A DNA stretch of 64,000 nucleotides from CAVVIH01 sp963748295 (GTDB lineage Bacteria > Acidobacteriota > Vicinamibacteria > Vicinamibacterales > 2-12-FULL-66-21), in the NCBI GenBank assembly GCA_963748295.1, contig CAVVIH010000006.1, positions 1,116,001 to 1,180,000 on the forward strand, in the 5' to 3' direction. Positions within the stretch are counted from its first letter, which is position 1. Every line of letters starts with the position of its first letter. Below, one piece after another: positions 37,609 through 47,738 of the stretch. Under the pieces are notes generated by a model. That model was given only the letters and a program-made list of their open reading frames with translations. It did no database searches and was not told the origin of the DNA. The position numbers and the translations under genes were made by a program.

Positions 37609-37637
37609 AAAACTACCGTTTGCAGGATATTCAGTTG
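37609..37637 (-). other. 23S processing stem, 5' arm
   Basis: Perfect 29-base partner of 34430-34458, about 100 bases before the 23S start. It lies in the ~270-base tRNA-Ala to 23S spacer, where I see no gene. Confidence 0.85.
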
Positions 37638-37781
37638 TAAAAGAACAAACCGTCTCTGCGGCGTCTTGCCGTTGCCGCAACTTCCGATTCTACGATCCGC
37701 GCGCGGCCGTGCGCAAGCGGAACCGCAGACCGTTCAAACCAGCCGAGCACAAATGCCGGAGGCTTTCGCCCACCAACAAAG

Positions 37782-37854
37782 TGGAGAATACCGGGCTCGA
37801 ACCGGTGACCTCCTGGTTGCAAACCAGGCGCTCTCCCAGCTGAGCTAATTCCCC
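37782..37854 (-). tRNA. tRNA-Ala (TGC)
   Basis: Acceptor GGGGAAT/ATTCTCC (one G-U pair), D-arm AGCTCAGCTGGGAGAGC, anticodon loop TTTGCAA giving TGC, T-arm with GGTTCGAGCCC. CCA is not encoded. It is the second tRNA of the 16S-23S spacer. Confidence 0.95.
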
Positions 37855-38017
37855 GTATTTACCGTGTTACGCCGTGCTGTGAATCCGTGCGGGATGAAGA
37901 GGAGAAAACCAGGCAGGTTCTGCTACCGACTTCATCGCGCCCTAGGCACTACGCAATAGGCCGCTCCTTCATGACGCTCGCGGCCGTCAGCCGCTCGCTC
38001 ATCGAATTCACGCTGTT

Positions 38018-38093
<76 letters not shown>

Positions 38094-38125
38094 ACAAAAA
38101 TCTACAAGGCCCTTCCGATTCTTTC

Positions 38126-38144
38126 AAAACTAGATAGAACGTGC
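38126..38144 (-). other. 16S processing stem, 3' arm
   Basis: 19 bases perfectly complementary to 40030-40048, with near-perfect extension. It lies about 95 bases beyond the 16S 3' end. Confidence 0.85.
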
Positions 38145-38201
38145 GCGCAAATCCGTCGTGTACCAGATCGATCGTTTAGAAGTTATCGATCCATATAGCC
38201 T

Positions 38202-38215
38202 CGGCCTTTAGGCCG
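38202..38215. repeat. short palindrome related to the dispersed repeat
   Basis: CGGCCTTTAGGCCG shares the GGCCTTTAGGCC core with the 18-bp palindromes, here in the 16S to tRNA-Ile spacer. Confidence 0.5.
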
Positions 38216-38236
38216 AAGATACAGGTCGAAGGTCTC

Positions 38237-39793
<1,557 letters not shown>

Positions 39794-40029
39794 AAGTGGT
39801 CGCCCGCCTTCGCGCTTGCGCGCTTCGGCGAGAGCAACTCGTTTAACGCTGAGCGCCTGTTGAATTGGCTCTCTAACGTTGTTCAGTTCGTCAAGTGTGT
39901 AGGTGGTTCGCGACCCGCCCGGAGCCGAACTGAGGCCCCGATCGGAATTGCATCGCGCCACCCGCTGATACTCGACGGGTCCGTCTCGCCGAAGCGCCGT
40001 GAGGCGCAAAGGCGGACGGTAAAGTGCTT

Positions 40030-40048
40030 GCACGTTCTATCTAGTTTT
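40030..40048 (-). other. 16S processing stem, 5' arm
   Basis: Perfect 19-base partner of 38126-38144. On the transcript it is directly preceded by a boxA-like TTCTTTG. Confidence 0.85.
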
Positions 40049-40152
40049 CAAAGAACCGAAGATCGCCGCAGCGCGACGAAGCGCTTGCACGCGGGGTCGG
40101 CTGTCGGCTTGGCGTTCCCCTCAGGCGTGTCCGTCGTATGGGGAACCTTACA

Positions 40153-40181
40153 ATCTTACTAACGCCACCCTGGCTTGTCAA
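40153..40181 (-). promoter_or_regulatory. rRNA operon promoter
   Basis: On the minus strand: perfect -35 TTGACA (40176-40181), 17-base spacer, -10 TAAGAT (40153-40158). Upstream is an A/T-rich UP-like stretch (GAAATTTTCGAAAAAG). Predicted start near 40146, giving a leader of ~350 bases. Confidence 0.82.
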
Positions 40182-40475
40182 CCCTTTCGCAAACTTTTTC
40201 GAAAATTTCTTCCGAAGGGCTTGCCTTGCAGGATTTTGGCGATAAAAAAATTGCTCGGCAGTTACTCAAGCAATTCTTCCGACCGCCTGGCCGGGTCACG
40301 CTCGGTAAAACCCAATATATGCGGCCGCTCCGGGAGTGTCAAGCTCGTCCCTTCGATCGTACGATCAAGCCTCAGGGCAGGCCCCTTCGGTCTCGTGATC
40401 GGCTCAGGACAAGCCTTGAACGTCGCCGAATCGGCGCTCAACGAATATAGCGACTCGCCGCGGCGCGCGTCAAAC

Positions 40476-41207
40476 TCAGCGGCCCTGATAGAAGACAAAA
40501 AAGCTGTTATCGAGCCAGTCGATCGACTGCGTGCGGGCAAAACCGGCGTCTTTCATCCAGCCCTCGAGCTGGTCCAGCGAATACCGCATGGGCTCGTGCC
40601 CCTCGGGCCAGCGCGCCGCAAAGTCGATCACCGCGATGCGTCCCCCCGGTTTCAAGTACTGACGGAGCGTCTTCAGGTACGGGCCCTGATTGCCGATGTG
40701 GTGCAGGGTGTCGCAGATGAAGATCAGATCGACCGGCTCGGGCAGCTTCGGGTCGTCGGTCGCGGCCAGCACCGTGGAGACATTCGCGATGCCGGCCTCC
40801 TTCGCGCTTCGCTCGACGATCTTGAGGAGCGCGGCGTCCACGTCGATCGCGTAAACCACGCCGCCGGGCGCGACGGCCTTCGCGAGCGGACGCGTGAACA
40901 GGCCGGATCCGGATCCGAGATCGGCCACCTTCATCCCCGGCTTCACGGCGAGCGCCTCGACGACGCGCGGCACCTGCATGCGGGAGACGCGGTCGGCGCC
41001 TTCCAGGAATTTCGCGTACTCCTCAGGCGTCCGTTGTTGCTGCGGCGGGGACGCGGATTGCCGCGGATCCTCACGAAACGCGGATTGCCGCAGATTCTCA
41101 CGGGGCTCGGATTGCCGCGGATTCTCACGGAACGCGGATATTCGCGGATCTACGAAAGTGCCCGACAGCAGCACCATTGCCAGCGTCAATCGAATCGCGG
41201 CTCTCAT
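40476..41207 (-). CDS. exported SAM-dependent methyltransferase with repeat-derived linker
   Basis: A 243-residue protein. The signal-like leader is ~1-16 (IRLTLAMVLLSGTF). Residues ~20-55 are a low-complexity RxSxFRENPRQS linker encoded by a tandem repeat. Residues ~60-243 form a class I Rossmann methyltransferase: motif I VADLGSGSGLFTRPLA, acidic AIDVDA, DLIFICDTLHHI, and YLKPGGRIAVIDF. The motifs resemble the UbiE/MenG-like family often found with a secretion signal in Acidobacteriota. The substrate is unknown. It overlaps the tyrS stop by 4 bases. Confidence 0.82.
   Translation of the reverse strand: MRAAIRLTLAMVLLSGTFVDPRISAFRENPRQSEPRENLRQSAFREDPRQSASPPQQQRTPEEYAKFLEGADRVSRMQVPRVVEALAVKPGMKVADLGSGSGLFTRPLAKAVAPGGVVYAIDVDAALLKIVERSAKEAGIANVSTVLAATDDPKLPEPVDLIFICDTLHHIGNQGPYLKTLRQYLKPGGRIAVIDFAARWPEGHEPMRYSLDQLEGWMKDAGFARTQSIDWLDNSFFVFYQGR
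41052..41160. repeat. intragenic minisatellite, ~33-36 bp units
   Basis: About three degenerate copies of a unit containing GATTGCCGCGGATTCTCACG lie inside the methyltransferase gene just after the signal-peptide codons. They preserve the reading frame and encode the Arg/Ser/Asn/Pro linker. Confidence 0.75.
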
Positions 41208-42601
41208 TCACGATCCTCCATCACGCGTTCTCCCTCGGCGATGAAGACGCGGCCGTGCAGCGCCTGCGCGACTTCGCGTGCGCGCCCGAGCGCGCTCTCG
41301 CGGCTCGCGTGCGCCACGTCGACCTGTCCCTTGTTCTGCATGATGATCCACGCCTCGGATCCGGTCAGTCCCGGGATCGAGCTGACCACGAGATCCTGCG
41401 GATTGAGGACGATGATCCGGCAGAGGCGCCGGCCCACCTGCAGCACGAACGCCTCGTGCCGGTTCACGGGCGTACGCACGGTGGTGAACTTCTCGCCGTC
41501 AATCTTGACCGCGCCCTGCTGGATCTTTCTCGTCGCGTCGCTGCCGGACTCGGCGAAGCCGGTCTCGAGCAGCAGGTGTTCGACCAGCGTGCCTGCCAGC
41601 ATCGGCTTCTCGGGCAGATCCTTCGGCAGCTCGCGCCGCGTGAACCGCCGCTCGAACTCCTGCACCGCCGTCTCCGCCGCCGCCGGCCCATGATAGTCGC
41701 TCACGATCATCCGCGCGAGATCCACCTTCGCCTGCTTCGGGTGCAGCTCCCCCTTCGACACGGCGGCACGCCGCGCCGTCAGATCCTCGGGGCTCACATC
41801 CGTCAGCAGCGCGTAGTACTTCCACATCAGCTCGTCGGACATCGACATGAGCTTGCCGAACATCTCGCCCGCCGGCTCGGTGACGCCCACGTAGTTGCCG
41901 AGGCTTTTCGACATCTTCTCGACGCCGTCGAGCCCTTCGAGCAGCGGCGTCGTCATGACGACCTGCGGCTCGAGGTCGAAGGCCGGCATGATGTCGCGGC
42001 CGACGTTCAGGTTGAAGAGTTGATCCGTCCCGCCAAGCTCCACGTCGGCGTTCAGGAATACGGAGTCGTACGCCTGCGCGAGCGGATACATGAACTCGTG
42101 GATCGCAATCGGCTGCCGTGCCTCGTAGCGCTTCTTGAAATCACGCCGCTCGAGCATCTGCGCGACGTTGTACTTCGCGGCGAGCTTCACCCACGCGTAG
42201 CTGCCGAGCGGCTCGAGCCACTCGCTGTTGTAGCGGACCTCGGTGCGCCGCGAATCGAGGATCTTGAAGATTTGCGTCTTGTAGGTCTCCGCGTTGGCCT
42301 CGATCTCCTCCCGCGTGAGCGGCGGGCGCGTCTTCGAACGGCCGGTCGGATCGCCGATCAGCGCGGTGAAGGCGCCGACGACGTAAATCACCCTGTGCCC
42401 GAGATCCTGGAAGTGCTTCATCTTGCGAATCAGCACGGTGTGCCCGAGGTGCAGATCGGGCGCGGTCGGATCGAAGCCGACTTTCACGACGAGTGGCCGG
42501 CCTTCCCGCGCCGCTCGCTCGAGCTTCGCGCGCAGGTCCGCGGCTCGGACGACGTCCACGCAGCCGCGTGTGAGGTAGGCCAGCTGGTCGTCGAGGGTCA
42601 T
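41204..42601 (-). CDS. tyrS: tyrosyl-tRNA synthetase with C-terminal DUF2188-like extension
   Basis: A 465-residue enzyme that charges tRNA-Tyr. Class I signatures are HLGH (PDLHLGHTVLIRKM) and KMSKS (GVEKMSKSLGN), with tyrosine-site GGTDQLFNLNVGRD. An S4 RNA-binding domain covers ~350-415. About 50 more residues follow (WIIMQNKGQVDVAHASRESA...), resembling the small DUF2188 fold (Trp strand, Ala-rich helix, Val-Phe strand), which ordinary TyrS lacks. The ATG is followed downstream by the methyltransferase with an ATGA overlap. Confidence 0.93.
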   Translation of the reverse strand: MTLDDQLAYLTRGCVDVVRAADLRAKLERAAREGRPLVVKVGFDPTAPDLHLGHTVLIRKMKHFQDLGHRVIYVVGAFTALIGDPTGRSKTRPPLTREEIEANAETYKTQIFKILDSRRTEVRYNSEWLEPLGSYAWVKLAAKYNVAQMLERRDFKKRYEARQPIAIHEFMYPLAQAYDSVFLNADVELGGTDQLFNLNVGRDIMPAFDLEPQVVMTTPLLEGLDGVEKMSKSLGNYVGVTEPAGEMFGKLMSMSDELMWKYYALLTDVSPEDLTARRAAVSKGELHPKQAKVDLARMIVSDYHGPAAAETAVQEFERRFTRRELPKDLPEKPMLAGTLVEHLLLETGFAESGSDATRKIQQGAVKIDGEKFTTVRTPVNRHEAFVLQVGRRLCRIIVLNPQDLVVSSIPGLTGSEAWIIMQNKGQVDVAHASRESALGRAREVAQALHGRVFIAEGERVMEDRE

Positions 42602-42623
42602 TCCCCGTAACTATAATCGTTGG

Positions 42624-43604
42624 ATGCCCCTTCCGGAGCGCTCAACCGGACTTAGTCGCCGCGCCGTGCTCAAAGGACTGGCCGGCCTGGGGATAGGCGC
42701 GGCAACCGGGACCTTCGCGCACGGGTTCCTCTACGAACGCCACCACCTCGAAATCACCAGAGCGTCGATCGATTTCCAGGGCCTGCCCGACGCGCTCGAA
42801 GGACTGAAAATCGGCCTGCTGTCCGATACCCATCGCAGCCAGACCGTCTCGCACGAGCTGATCGACGCCGCGGTGCAGGCGATGCTGCGCGAGCAGCCCG
42901 ACATGGTGGTGCTTGGCGGCGACTACGTCACGTGGGGCGATCGTCGCTACGTCCAGCCGGCGGCCGACGCGCTCGCGCCGCTGACGGCGCCGCACGGTGT
43001 GTTCGCGGTGCTCGGCAACCACGACGACGATCGCGACATGCCCGCAGCGCTCATCGCGCGCGGCTTCACCGTGCTGCGCGATCAGCGCACGCAGGTGACG
43101 ATTCGCGGCGAGAAGCTCGATCTGGTTGGCGTCAGGTATTGGACGCGGCGGCTCGCGGAGGTGGAAGAGATCGCGCGCGGCGCGTCACCGAACGTGATGC
43201 TGCTGGCGCATACGCCGATGCGCCTCTACGAGGCCTCCGAGCTGCGCATGCCGATCATGCTGAGCGGGCACACCCACGGCGGGCAGATCGTGCTGCCGGT
43301 CGTCGGCGCGGTCGCCGGCCGGAAGTTCCCGATCGTCGAAGGCCTGGGCCGCCGGAAGTCGACGATGGCGTTCGTGACGCGCGGGGTGGGCACGGTATAC
43401 ATACCCGTGCGCGTCAACTGCCCGCCGGAGGTCGCCATCCTGACCCTCAAGCGACCAGGCGTGAACGTGGACCGATCGTCAGACCGGCATCGTGCGATCT
43501 GGACCGAGCACGAAGCGCCGTCCCTCCACCCGCCAGCCGCGCTCCAGAACGAGGCGAACGGCCTCCGGGTAGAGGCGATGCTCCGCGATCAGGATGCGGG
43601 CTGA
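42624..43604 (+). CDS. Tat-exported metallophosphoesterase
   Basis: A 326-residue protein. The N-terminus has a twin-arginine signal (SRRAVLKGLAGLGIGAATG). Calcineurin-like metal motifs are SDTH, GGDYV, GNHDDD, HTPM and GHTHGGQ, all in order across ~60-230; the YkuE-like family acts on membrane-associated phosphoesters. The last ~42 residues (after VDRSS) lie opposite the 3' end of purN and look like antisense of it, so the natural domain ends near residue 283. Divergent from tyrS with a 22-base gap. Confidence 0.88.
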   Translation: MPLPERSTGLSRRAVLKGLAGLGIGAATGTFAHGFLYERHHLEITRASIDFQGLPDALEGLKIGLLSDTHRSQTVSHELIDAAVQAMLREQPDMVVLGGDYVTWGDRRYVQPAADALAPLTAPHGVFAVLGNHDDDRDMPAALIARGFTVLRDQRTQVTIRGEKLDLVGVRYWTRRLAEVEEIARGASPNVMLLAHTPMRLYEASELRMPIMLSGHTHGGQIVLPVVGAVAGRKFPIVEGLGRRKSTMAFVTRGVGTVYIPVRVNCPPEVAILTLKRPGVNVDRSSDRHRAIWTEHEAPSLHPPAALQNEANGLRVEAMLRDQDAG

Positions 43605-44105
43605 GAGCGTCTCGACGGTGTCGTCTTCCCTGACCGGAACCGACGCCTGCAGCACGATCGGCCCGCCGTCGAGCTCACCGGTCACCAGATGCACGGTGGC
43701 GCCGCTGACCCTTACGCCATGCTCGAGCGCCTGGCGCTGCGCGTCGACGCCGGGGAACGCAGGCAGCAGCGACGGATGGATGTTCAGGATCGCGTTCGGG
43801 AACGCCTCGAGCAGGGGTGCACCAACCAGGCGCATGAAGCCCGCGAGGCAGACCAGCGTGACGCCGCGCTCTTTCAAGGCCGACGCGACGGCGACATCGA
43901 AATCGTCACGGCGCGCGAACAGCTTGTGATCGATGACGACGGTCTCGATGCCCGCTGACGCAGCGCGTTCGAGCCCGCCGGCATCCGGCCGGTTGGAGAT
44001 GACCACCGCGATGCGCGCGTCGAGCCGTCCTTCCGCGATCGCGTCGATCAGCGCCTGCAGATTGCTGCCGCGGCCGGAGATCAGCACGCCCAGCCGCTCA
44101 GCCAT
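43479..44105 (-). CDS. purN: phosphoribosylglycinamide formyltransferase
   Basis: A 208-residue cytoplasmic enzyme that formylates GAR with 10-formyl-THF, step 3 of purine synthesis. The catalytic Asn-His-Asp set is visible: ILNIHPSLLPAFPG and GELDGGPI; the N-terminal GSNLQ binds phosphate. The start is the ATG at 44105, overlapping the end of purM by 8 bases; upstream frame is shadow. Last gene of the long pur operon. Its 3' 126 bases are overlapped by the convergent metallophosphoesterase frame. Confidence 0.95.
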   Translation of the reverse strand: MAERLGVLISGRGSNLQALIDAIAEGRLDARIAVVISNRPDAGGLERAASAGIETVVIDHKLFARRDDFDVAVASALKERGVTLVCLAGFMRLVGAPLLEAFPNAILNIHPSLLPAFPGVDAQRQALEHGVRVSGATVHLVTGELDGGPIVLQASVPVREDDTVETLSARILIAEHRLYPEAVRLVLERGWRVEGRRFVLGPDRTMPV

Positions 44106-45123
44106 AGACGACCCCTTCGCCGCCGCCTCGGATCTCGCCGATGCGCGCGGCTCCGCGTTCGCCCGCCGCCGCCAGCGCATCGACGACCTGCGGCGCGTCG
44201 TCGCGGCCGCACGCGATGATCAGGCCGATACCCATATTGAAGGTCCTCAGCATCTCCTCGTCGGGCACCGATCCGGTCCGCTGGAGCCATTGGAAGATCG
44301 CGGGCACGCTCCACGCGCGGCGATCGATGACGGCGTGCGTGCCTGCAGGAAGAATGCGCGGCAGGTTCTCGGTGATGCCACCGCCGGTGATGTGCGCCAT
44401 GCCCTTGATCAGGCCGCCTGGCAGCAGCGGCCGCACGACCGCCAGGTACGACCTGTGTGGCACGAGGAGCGCCTCGCCAACCGTGGCGCCGAGCTCTTTG
44501 ACGCAATCGGCCGGCCTCAGCCGTGCCACGTCGAACGCAATCCGCCTCGCGAGCGAGTAGCCGTTCGTGTGCAATCCGGACGAGGGAACGCCGATCAGGA
44601 CATCGCCGGGCACGATGGTCTTGCCGTCGATCAACCGATCGCGCGCCACTGCGCCGACGATGAAGCCGGCGACGTTGTACTCGCCGTCGGCGTAGAAGCC
44701 CGGCATCTCGGCCGTCTCGCCGCCGAGCAGCGCACACCCGTTCTCGCGGCATGCGTCGGCGAGCCCCTGCACGATCTGCACGGCGACGTCGGGATCGAGC
44801 TTGCCGGTCGCGAGATAGTCGAGAAAGAACAGCGGCTGCGCGCCTTGAACGAGGATGTCGTTCACGCAATGGTTCACGAGATCGCGGCCGATCGTCGTGT
44901 GGACGCCGGTGAGGAACGCGACGCGGAGCTTGGTGCCGACGCCGTCGGCGCTCGCCACCAGCACCGGATCCGAAAGCCCCTGCGCCTGGAGGTTGAACAG
45001 GCCGCCGAAGGAGCCGATGTCCGAGAGAACACCCGGGGTGAAGGTCGCGCGCGCCAGCGATCGGATGCGGCGGACGACTTCGTTCCCCGCATCGATGTCG
45101 ACGCCCGACTGCTTGTAGTCCAC
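44098..45123 (-). CDS. purM: phosphoribosylformylglycinamidine cyclo-ligase (AIR synthetase)
   Basis: A 341-residue enzyme that closes FGAM to AIR with ATP. Motifs include GSFGGLFNLQ, VASADGVGTKLRVA, ALLGGETAEMPG and GVPSSGLHTNGYSLAR, all typical. Full length for the family. It starts 2 bases after the HEAT lipoprotein stop and ends within the purN start. Confidence 0.95.
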   Translation of the reverse strand: MDYKQSGVDIDAGNEVVRRIRSLARATFTPGVLSDIGSFGGLFNLQAQGLSDPVLVASADGVGTKLRVAFLTGVHTTIGRDLVNHCVNDILVQGAQPLFFLDYLATGKLDPDVAVQIVQGLADACRENGCALLGGETAEMPGFYADGEYNVAGFIVGAVARDRLIDGKTIVPGDVLIGVPSSGLHTNGYSLARRIAFDVARLRPADCVKELGATVGEALLVPHRSYLAVVRPLLPGGLIKGMAHITGGGITENLPRILPAGTHAVIDRRAWSVPAIFQWLQRTGSVPDEEMLRTFNMGIGLIIACGRDDAPQVVDALAAAGERGAARIGEIRGGGEGVVYG

Positions 45124-45125
45124 GA

Positions 45126-46301
45126 TCAGAACTCCAGGGCCTTGATCAGCCTCTCCGCGGCCTTCCTGCGCGCTGAGCCCTCGGCCGCCTGCCAGTACGC
45201 GCGCCGGACGGTGACGAAGAACCGCTCCTCCTCGAAGTCCTCTTCGAGCATGTCGAACGCCTCGCGAAGCAGCTCGGTCGCCGGCGCCCTCAGCGATTCC
45301 CGCTGCTCGAGCACGTCCAGCGTCACTGCGGGATTTCGGAGCGCGACGGTGCCGAGCGCGAGCGCGATCGCCGCGCGGGCGGGATCGCGGGTCGGCGCGC
45401 CGAGCTGGATCAGCTCGACGACCGCTTCCATGCGGCCGGAGGCGCCGAGCATGGCCAGCGCGGTGGCGGATCCGCGCAGCAGCTCCTGGAATCCGATGTT
45501 GTCGATCGAGAACTTCAGCGAGCGCGTGATGTACGGCTGGTGCGATGCGCAGTTGACGCCCAGCAGACAGATCGCCGCGGCAATCGCCGGCTGCGACTCA
45601 CGCGGCGCCTTCCGCTGAAGATCCGCGAGCGTCGGCAGCGACGCCTTGTCGCCGATCTTCCCCAGCGCCAGCGCCGCATCGTCCTGGAGCGGGCCGTCTA
45701 TGACCGCGACGTCGGTGATCGGCTTGATCGCATACGAGGCGCGGTAGTCGCCGAGCGCCTCGATGACGACGCTGCGGAAGAATGCCTGGCCGCGCATGAC
45801 GAGCGTCGTCGTCACCGGACGCACCGCGGGGTCGGCGCCGTAGGCGGCCAGCGCGCGCATCAGCGCCGGCCTGACGAACTCGGACTCCTCCTTGTCGGCG
45901 GCCTGCAGCAGCCGCGGCACGATCGTCTTGTCCTGATTGTGCTCGAACCACGTGTAGGCCACCGAGCGGAGGCGATCGTTGGGGTCGCCGAGCATCTGCA
46001 CCATCACGTCGCGCGTGCGCGGATCGTTGAAGCCGGAGAGCAGAACCAGCGCGCGGAAGCGCACGTAGCCGTCGGCGTGGTTCTTGACCGCCTGGAGGAG
46101 GGCGGGAACCGCAACCTCGGGGAGCGCCCGGCGAACCGTGCTCGCGGCGGCATTGCGAACCTGGAATTCCACGATGCCGAGCTGGCCGATCGCCGCCCGA
46201 ACCTGCTCGGCGGAGACCGGCGCCTCCGACTGGGACGCGCGAATCTGGACAGGGAAACAGGACGCGAGCAGCAGCACCAGACCGAGAGCCGTCCGGCGCA
46301 T
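45126..46301 (-). CDS. HEAT-repeat lipoprotein within the pur operon
   Basis: A 391-residue protein. A lipobox LLLASCF places the lipidated Cys at about residue 15, so it should be membrane-anchored outside the cytoplasm. The rest is a string of HEAT-type helical pairs (VPALLQAVKNHADGYVRFRALVLL, PIT/PTLADLQRK), an all-helical solenoid for protein binding. It lies 4 bases after purF and 2 bases before purM, so it is firmly inside the operon, yet it has no known purine role. The start is the ATG at 46301; the longer frame is Arg-rich and overlaps purF. Confidence 0.85.
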   Translation of the reverse strand: MRRTALGLVLLLASCFPVQIRASQSEAPVSAEQVRAAIGQLGIVEFQVRNAAASTVRRALPEVAVPALLQAVKNHADGYVRFRALVLLSGFNDPRTRDVMVQMLGDPNDRLRSVAYTWFEHNQDKTIVPRLLQAADKEESEFVRPALMRALAAYGADPAVRPVTTTLVMRGQAFFRSVVIEALGDYRASYAIKPITDVAVIDGPLQDDAALALGKIGDKASLPTLADLQRKAPRESQPAIAAAICLLGVNCASHQPYITRSLKFSIDNIGFQELLRGSATALAMLGASGRMEAVVELIQLGAPTRDPARAAIALALGTVALRNPAVTLDVLEQRESLRAPATELLREAFDMLEEDFEEERFFVTVRRAYWQAAEGSARRKAAERLIKALEF

Positions 46302-46305
46302 GAGC

Positions 46306-47712
46306 CTATTCGACAACCTTGAGGGCGAGCTGCTGATATACACGCTGGTTGCGGGGCACGGCGACCGGATAGACGCCCGTGTAGCACGACGTGCAGTACG
46401 CACCCTGCGTCGTGCCCACCGCGGCGCGCAGGCCGTCGAGGCTGAGATACGCGAGGCTGTCGGCCTCGACGAAGTCGCGGATCTCCTCGATCGTGTGCGT
46501 CGCCGCAATCAGCTCGCTGCGACTCGGGGTGTCGACACCGTAGTAGCACGGGGAAATCGTCGGCGGACAGCTGATGCGCAGGTGCACTTCCCGTGCCCCG
46601 GCCGCCTTTACCATCTTCACGATCTTCCGGCTCGTCGTGCCGCGAACGATCGAATCGTCGATGAGGACGATTTTCTTCCCCTCGATGATGCTCCGAACCG
46701 GATTGAGCTTGACCTTGACGCTGAAGTGGCGGATCGACTGCGCCGGCTGAATGAACGTGCGGCCGACGTAGTGATTGCGGATCAGGCCCATCTTCATCGG
46801 CAGCCCGGCCTCTTCCGCGTAGCCGATGGCGGCGCAGACGCCGGAGTCGGGGATTGGCACCACGACGTCGGCGGGCACGGGGGCTTCCCGCGCGAGGGTG
46901 CGGCCCAGATCGCTGCGAACTTCGTTGACGCTCCGGCCGAAGACGTAGCTGTCCGGACGCGCGAAGTAGACGTGTTCGAACACGCAATGCGCGAGCGGCT
47001 GCGGCGGAAACGGCTTGATCGAGCGCAGGCCGCCGTCGGAGATGACGACGATCTCGCCGGGCTCGACGTCCCGTTCGTAGGTGGCGCCGATCAGATCGAG
47101 GGCGCAGGTCTCCGAGCAGACGATCCACGAATCGCCAAGCCGCCCGAGCGCCAGCGGCCTGAACCCGTTCGGATCGCGGGCGGCGATCAGGCGGTTCTTC
47201 GTCAGGAGCGCGAGCGAGTAGGCGCCGCGAACCTGCGCGATCGACTCGACGAGCGCGTCCTCGACGGACGAGGCCCGCGAACGCGCGTAGAGATGGAGAA
47301 TGACTTCGGTGTCGCTGCTGGTCTGGAAGATCGATCCGCTCCAGACCAGATCGTCGCGCAGCTCCCGCGCATTGACCAGGTTGCCGTTGTGCGCGACCGC
47401 GATCTGGCCGTGCGCGCAATCGATGGCGAACGGTTGCGCGTTCTCGAGCTTGCTTTCACCGGCGGTCGAGTAGCGTGTGTGGCCGATCGCCAGATGCCCG
47501 GGCAGCTTGGCGAGCGCCGCTTCGTCGAACGCGTCCGCGACCTGTCCCATCGCCCGGGACACGCGGATCTTCCCCCCGTCGGCGACCGCGATGCCCGCGC
47601 TCTCCTGGCCGCGATGCTGCAGCGCGAACAGGCCGAGGTACGTGAGGTTCGCCGCCTCCGGATGCCCGAAGATCCCGAAAACGCCGCACTCGTCGCGAAA
47701 CTTATCCAGCAT
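46306..47712 (-). CDS. purF: amidophosphoribosyltransferase
   Basis: A 468-residue enzyme that makes phosphoribosylamine from PRPP and glutamine, the first committed step. A short propeptide MLDKFRDE precedes the catalytic Cys of CGVFG, and CTSCYTG near the end fits the iron-sulfur form of the Bacillus type. PRPP motif VLIDDSIVRGTTS is present. The start is the ATG at 47712; the upstream frame overlaps purL's 3' end. 26 bases after purL. Confidence 0.95.
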   Translation of the reverse strand: MLDKFRDECGVFGIFGHPEAANLTYLGLFALQHRGQESAGIAVADGGKIRVSRAMGQVADAFDEAALAKLPGHLAIGHTRYSTAGESKLENAQPFAIDCAHGQIAVAHNGNLVNARELRDDLVWSGSIFQTSSDTEVILHLYARSRASSVEDALVESIAQVRGAYSLALLTKNRLIAARDPNGFRPLALGRLGDSWIVCSETCALDLIGATYERDVEPGEIVVISDGGLRSIKPFPPQPLAHCVFEHVYFARPDSYVFGRSVNEVRSDLGRTLAREAPVPADVVVPIPDSGVCAAIGYAEEAGLPMKMGLIRNHYVGRTFIQPAQSIRHFSVKVKLNPVRSIIEGKKIVLIDDSIVRGTTSRKIVKMVKAAGAREVHLRISCPPTISPCYYGVDTPSRSELIAATHTIEEIRDFVEADSLAYLSLDGLRAAVGTTQGAYCTSCYTGVYPVAVPRNQRVYQQLALKVVE

Positions 47713-47738
47713 GGCCCATCGAGCATGGGGAGAAACAT

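Larger units (their letters stand above)
39794..40475 (-). other. rRNA leader and promoter region
   Basis: The ~680 bases between 16S and the methyltransferase gene hold no supported gene. The minus strand carries the rRNA promoter, a ~350-base leader with a boxA-like TTCTTTGAAAAC, and the 5' arm of the 16S processing stem. The part beyond the promoter (40190-40475) shows nothing recognisable. Confidence 0.7.
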
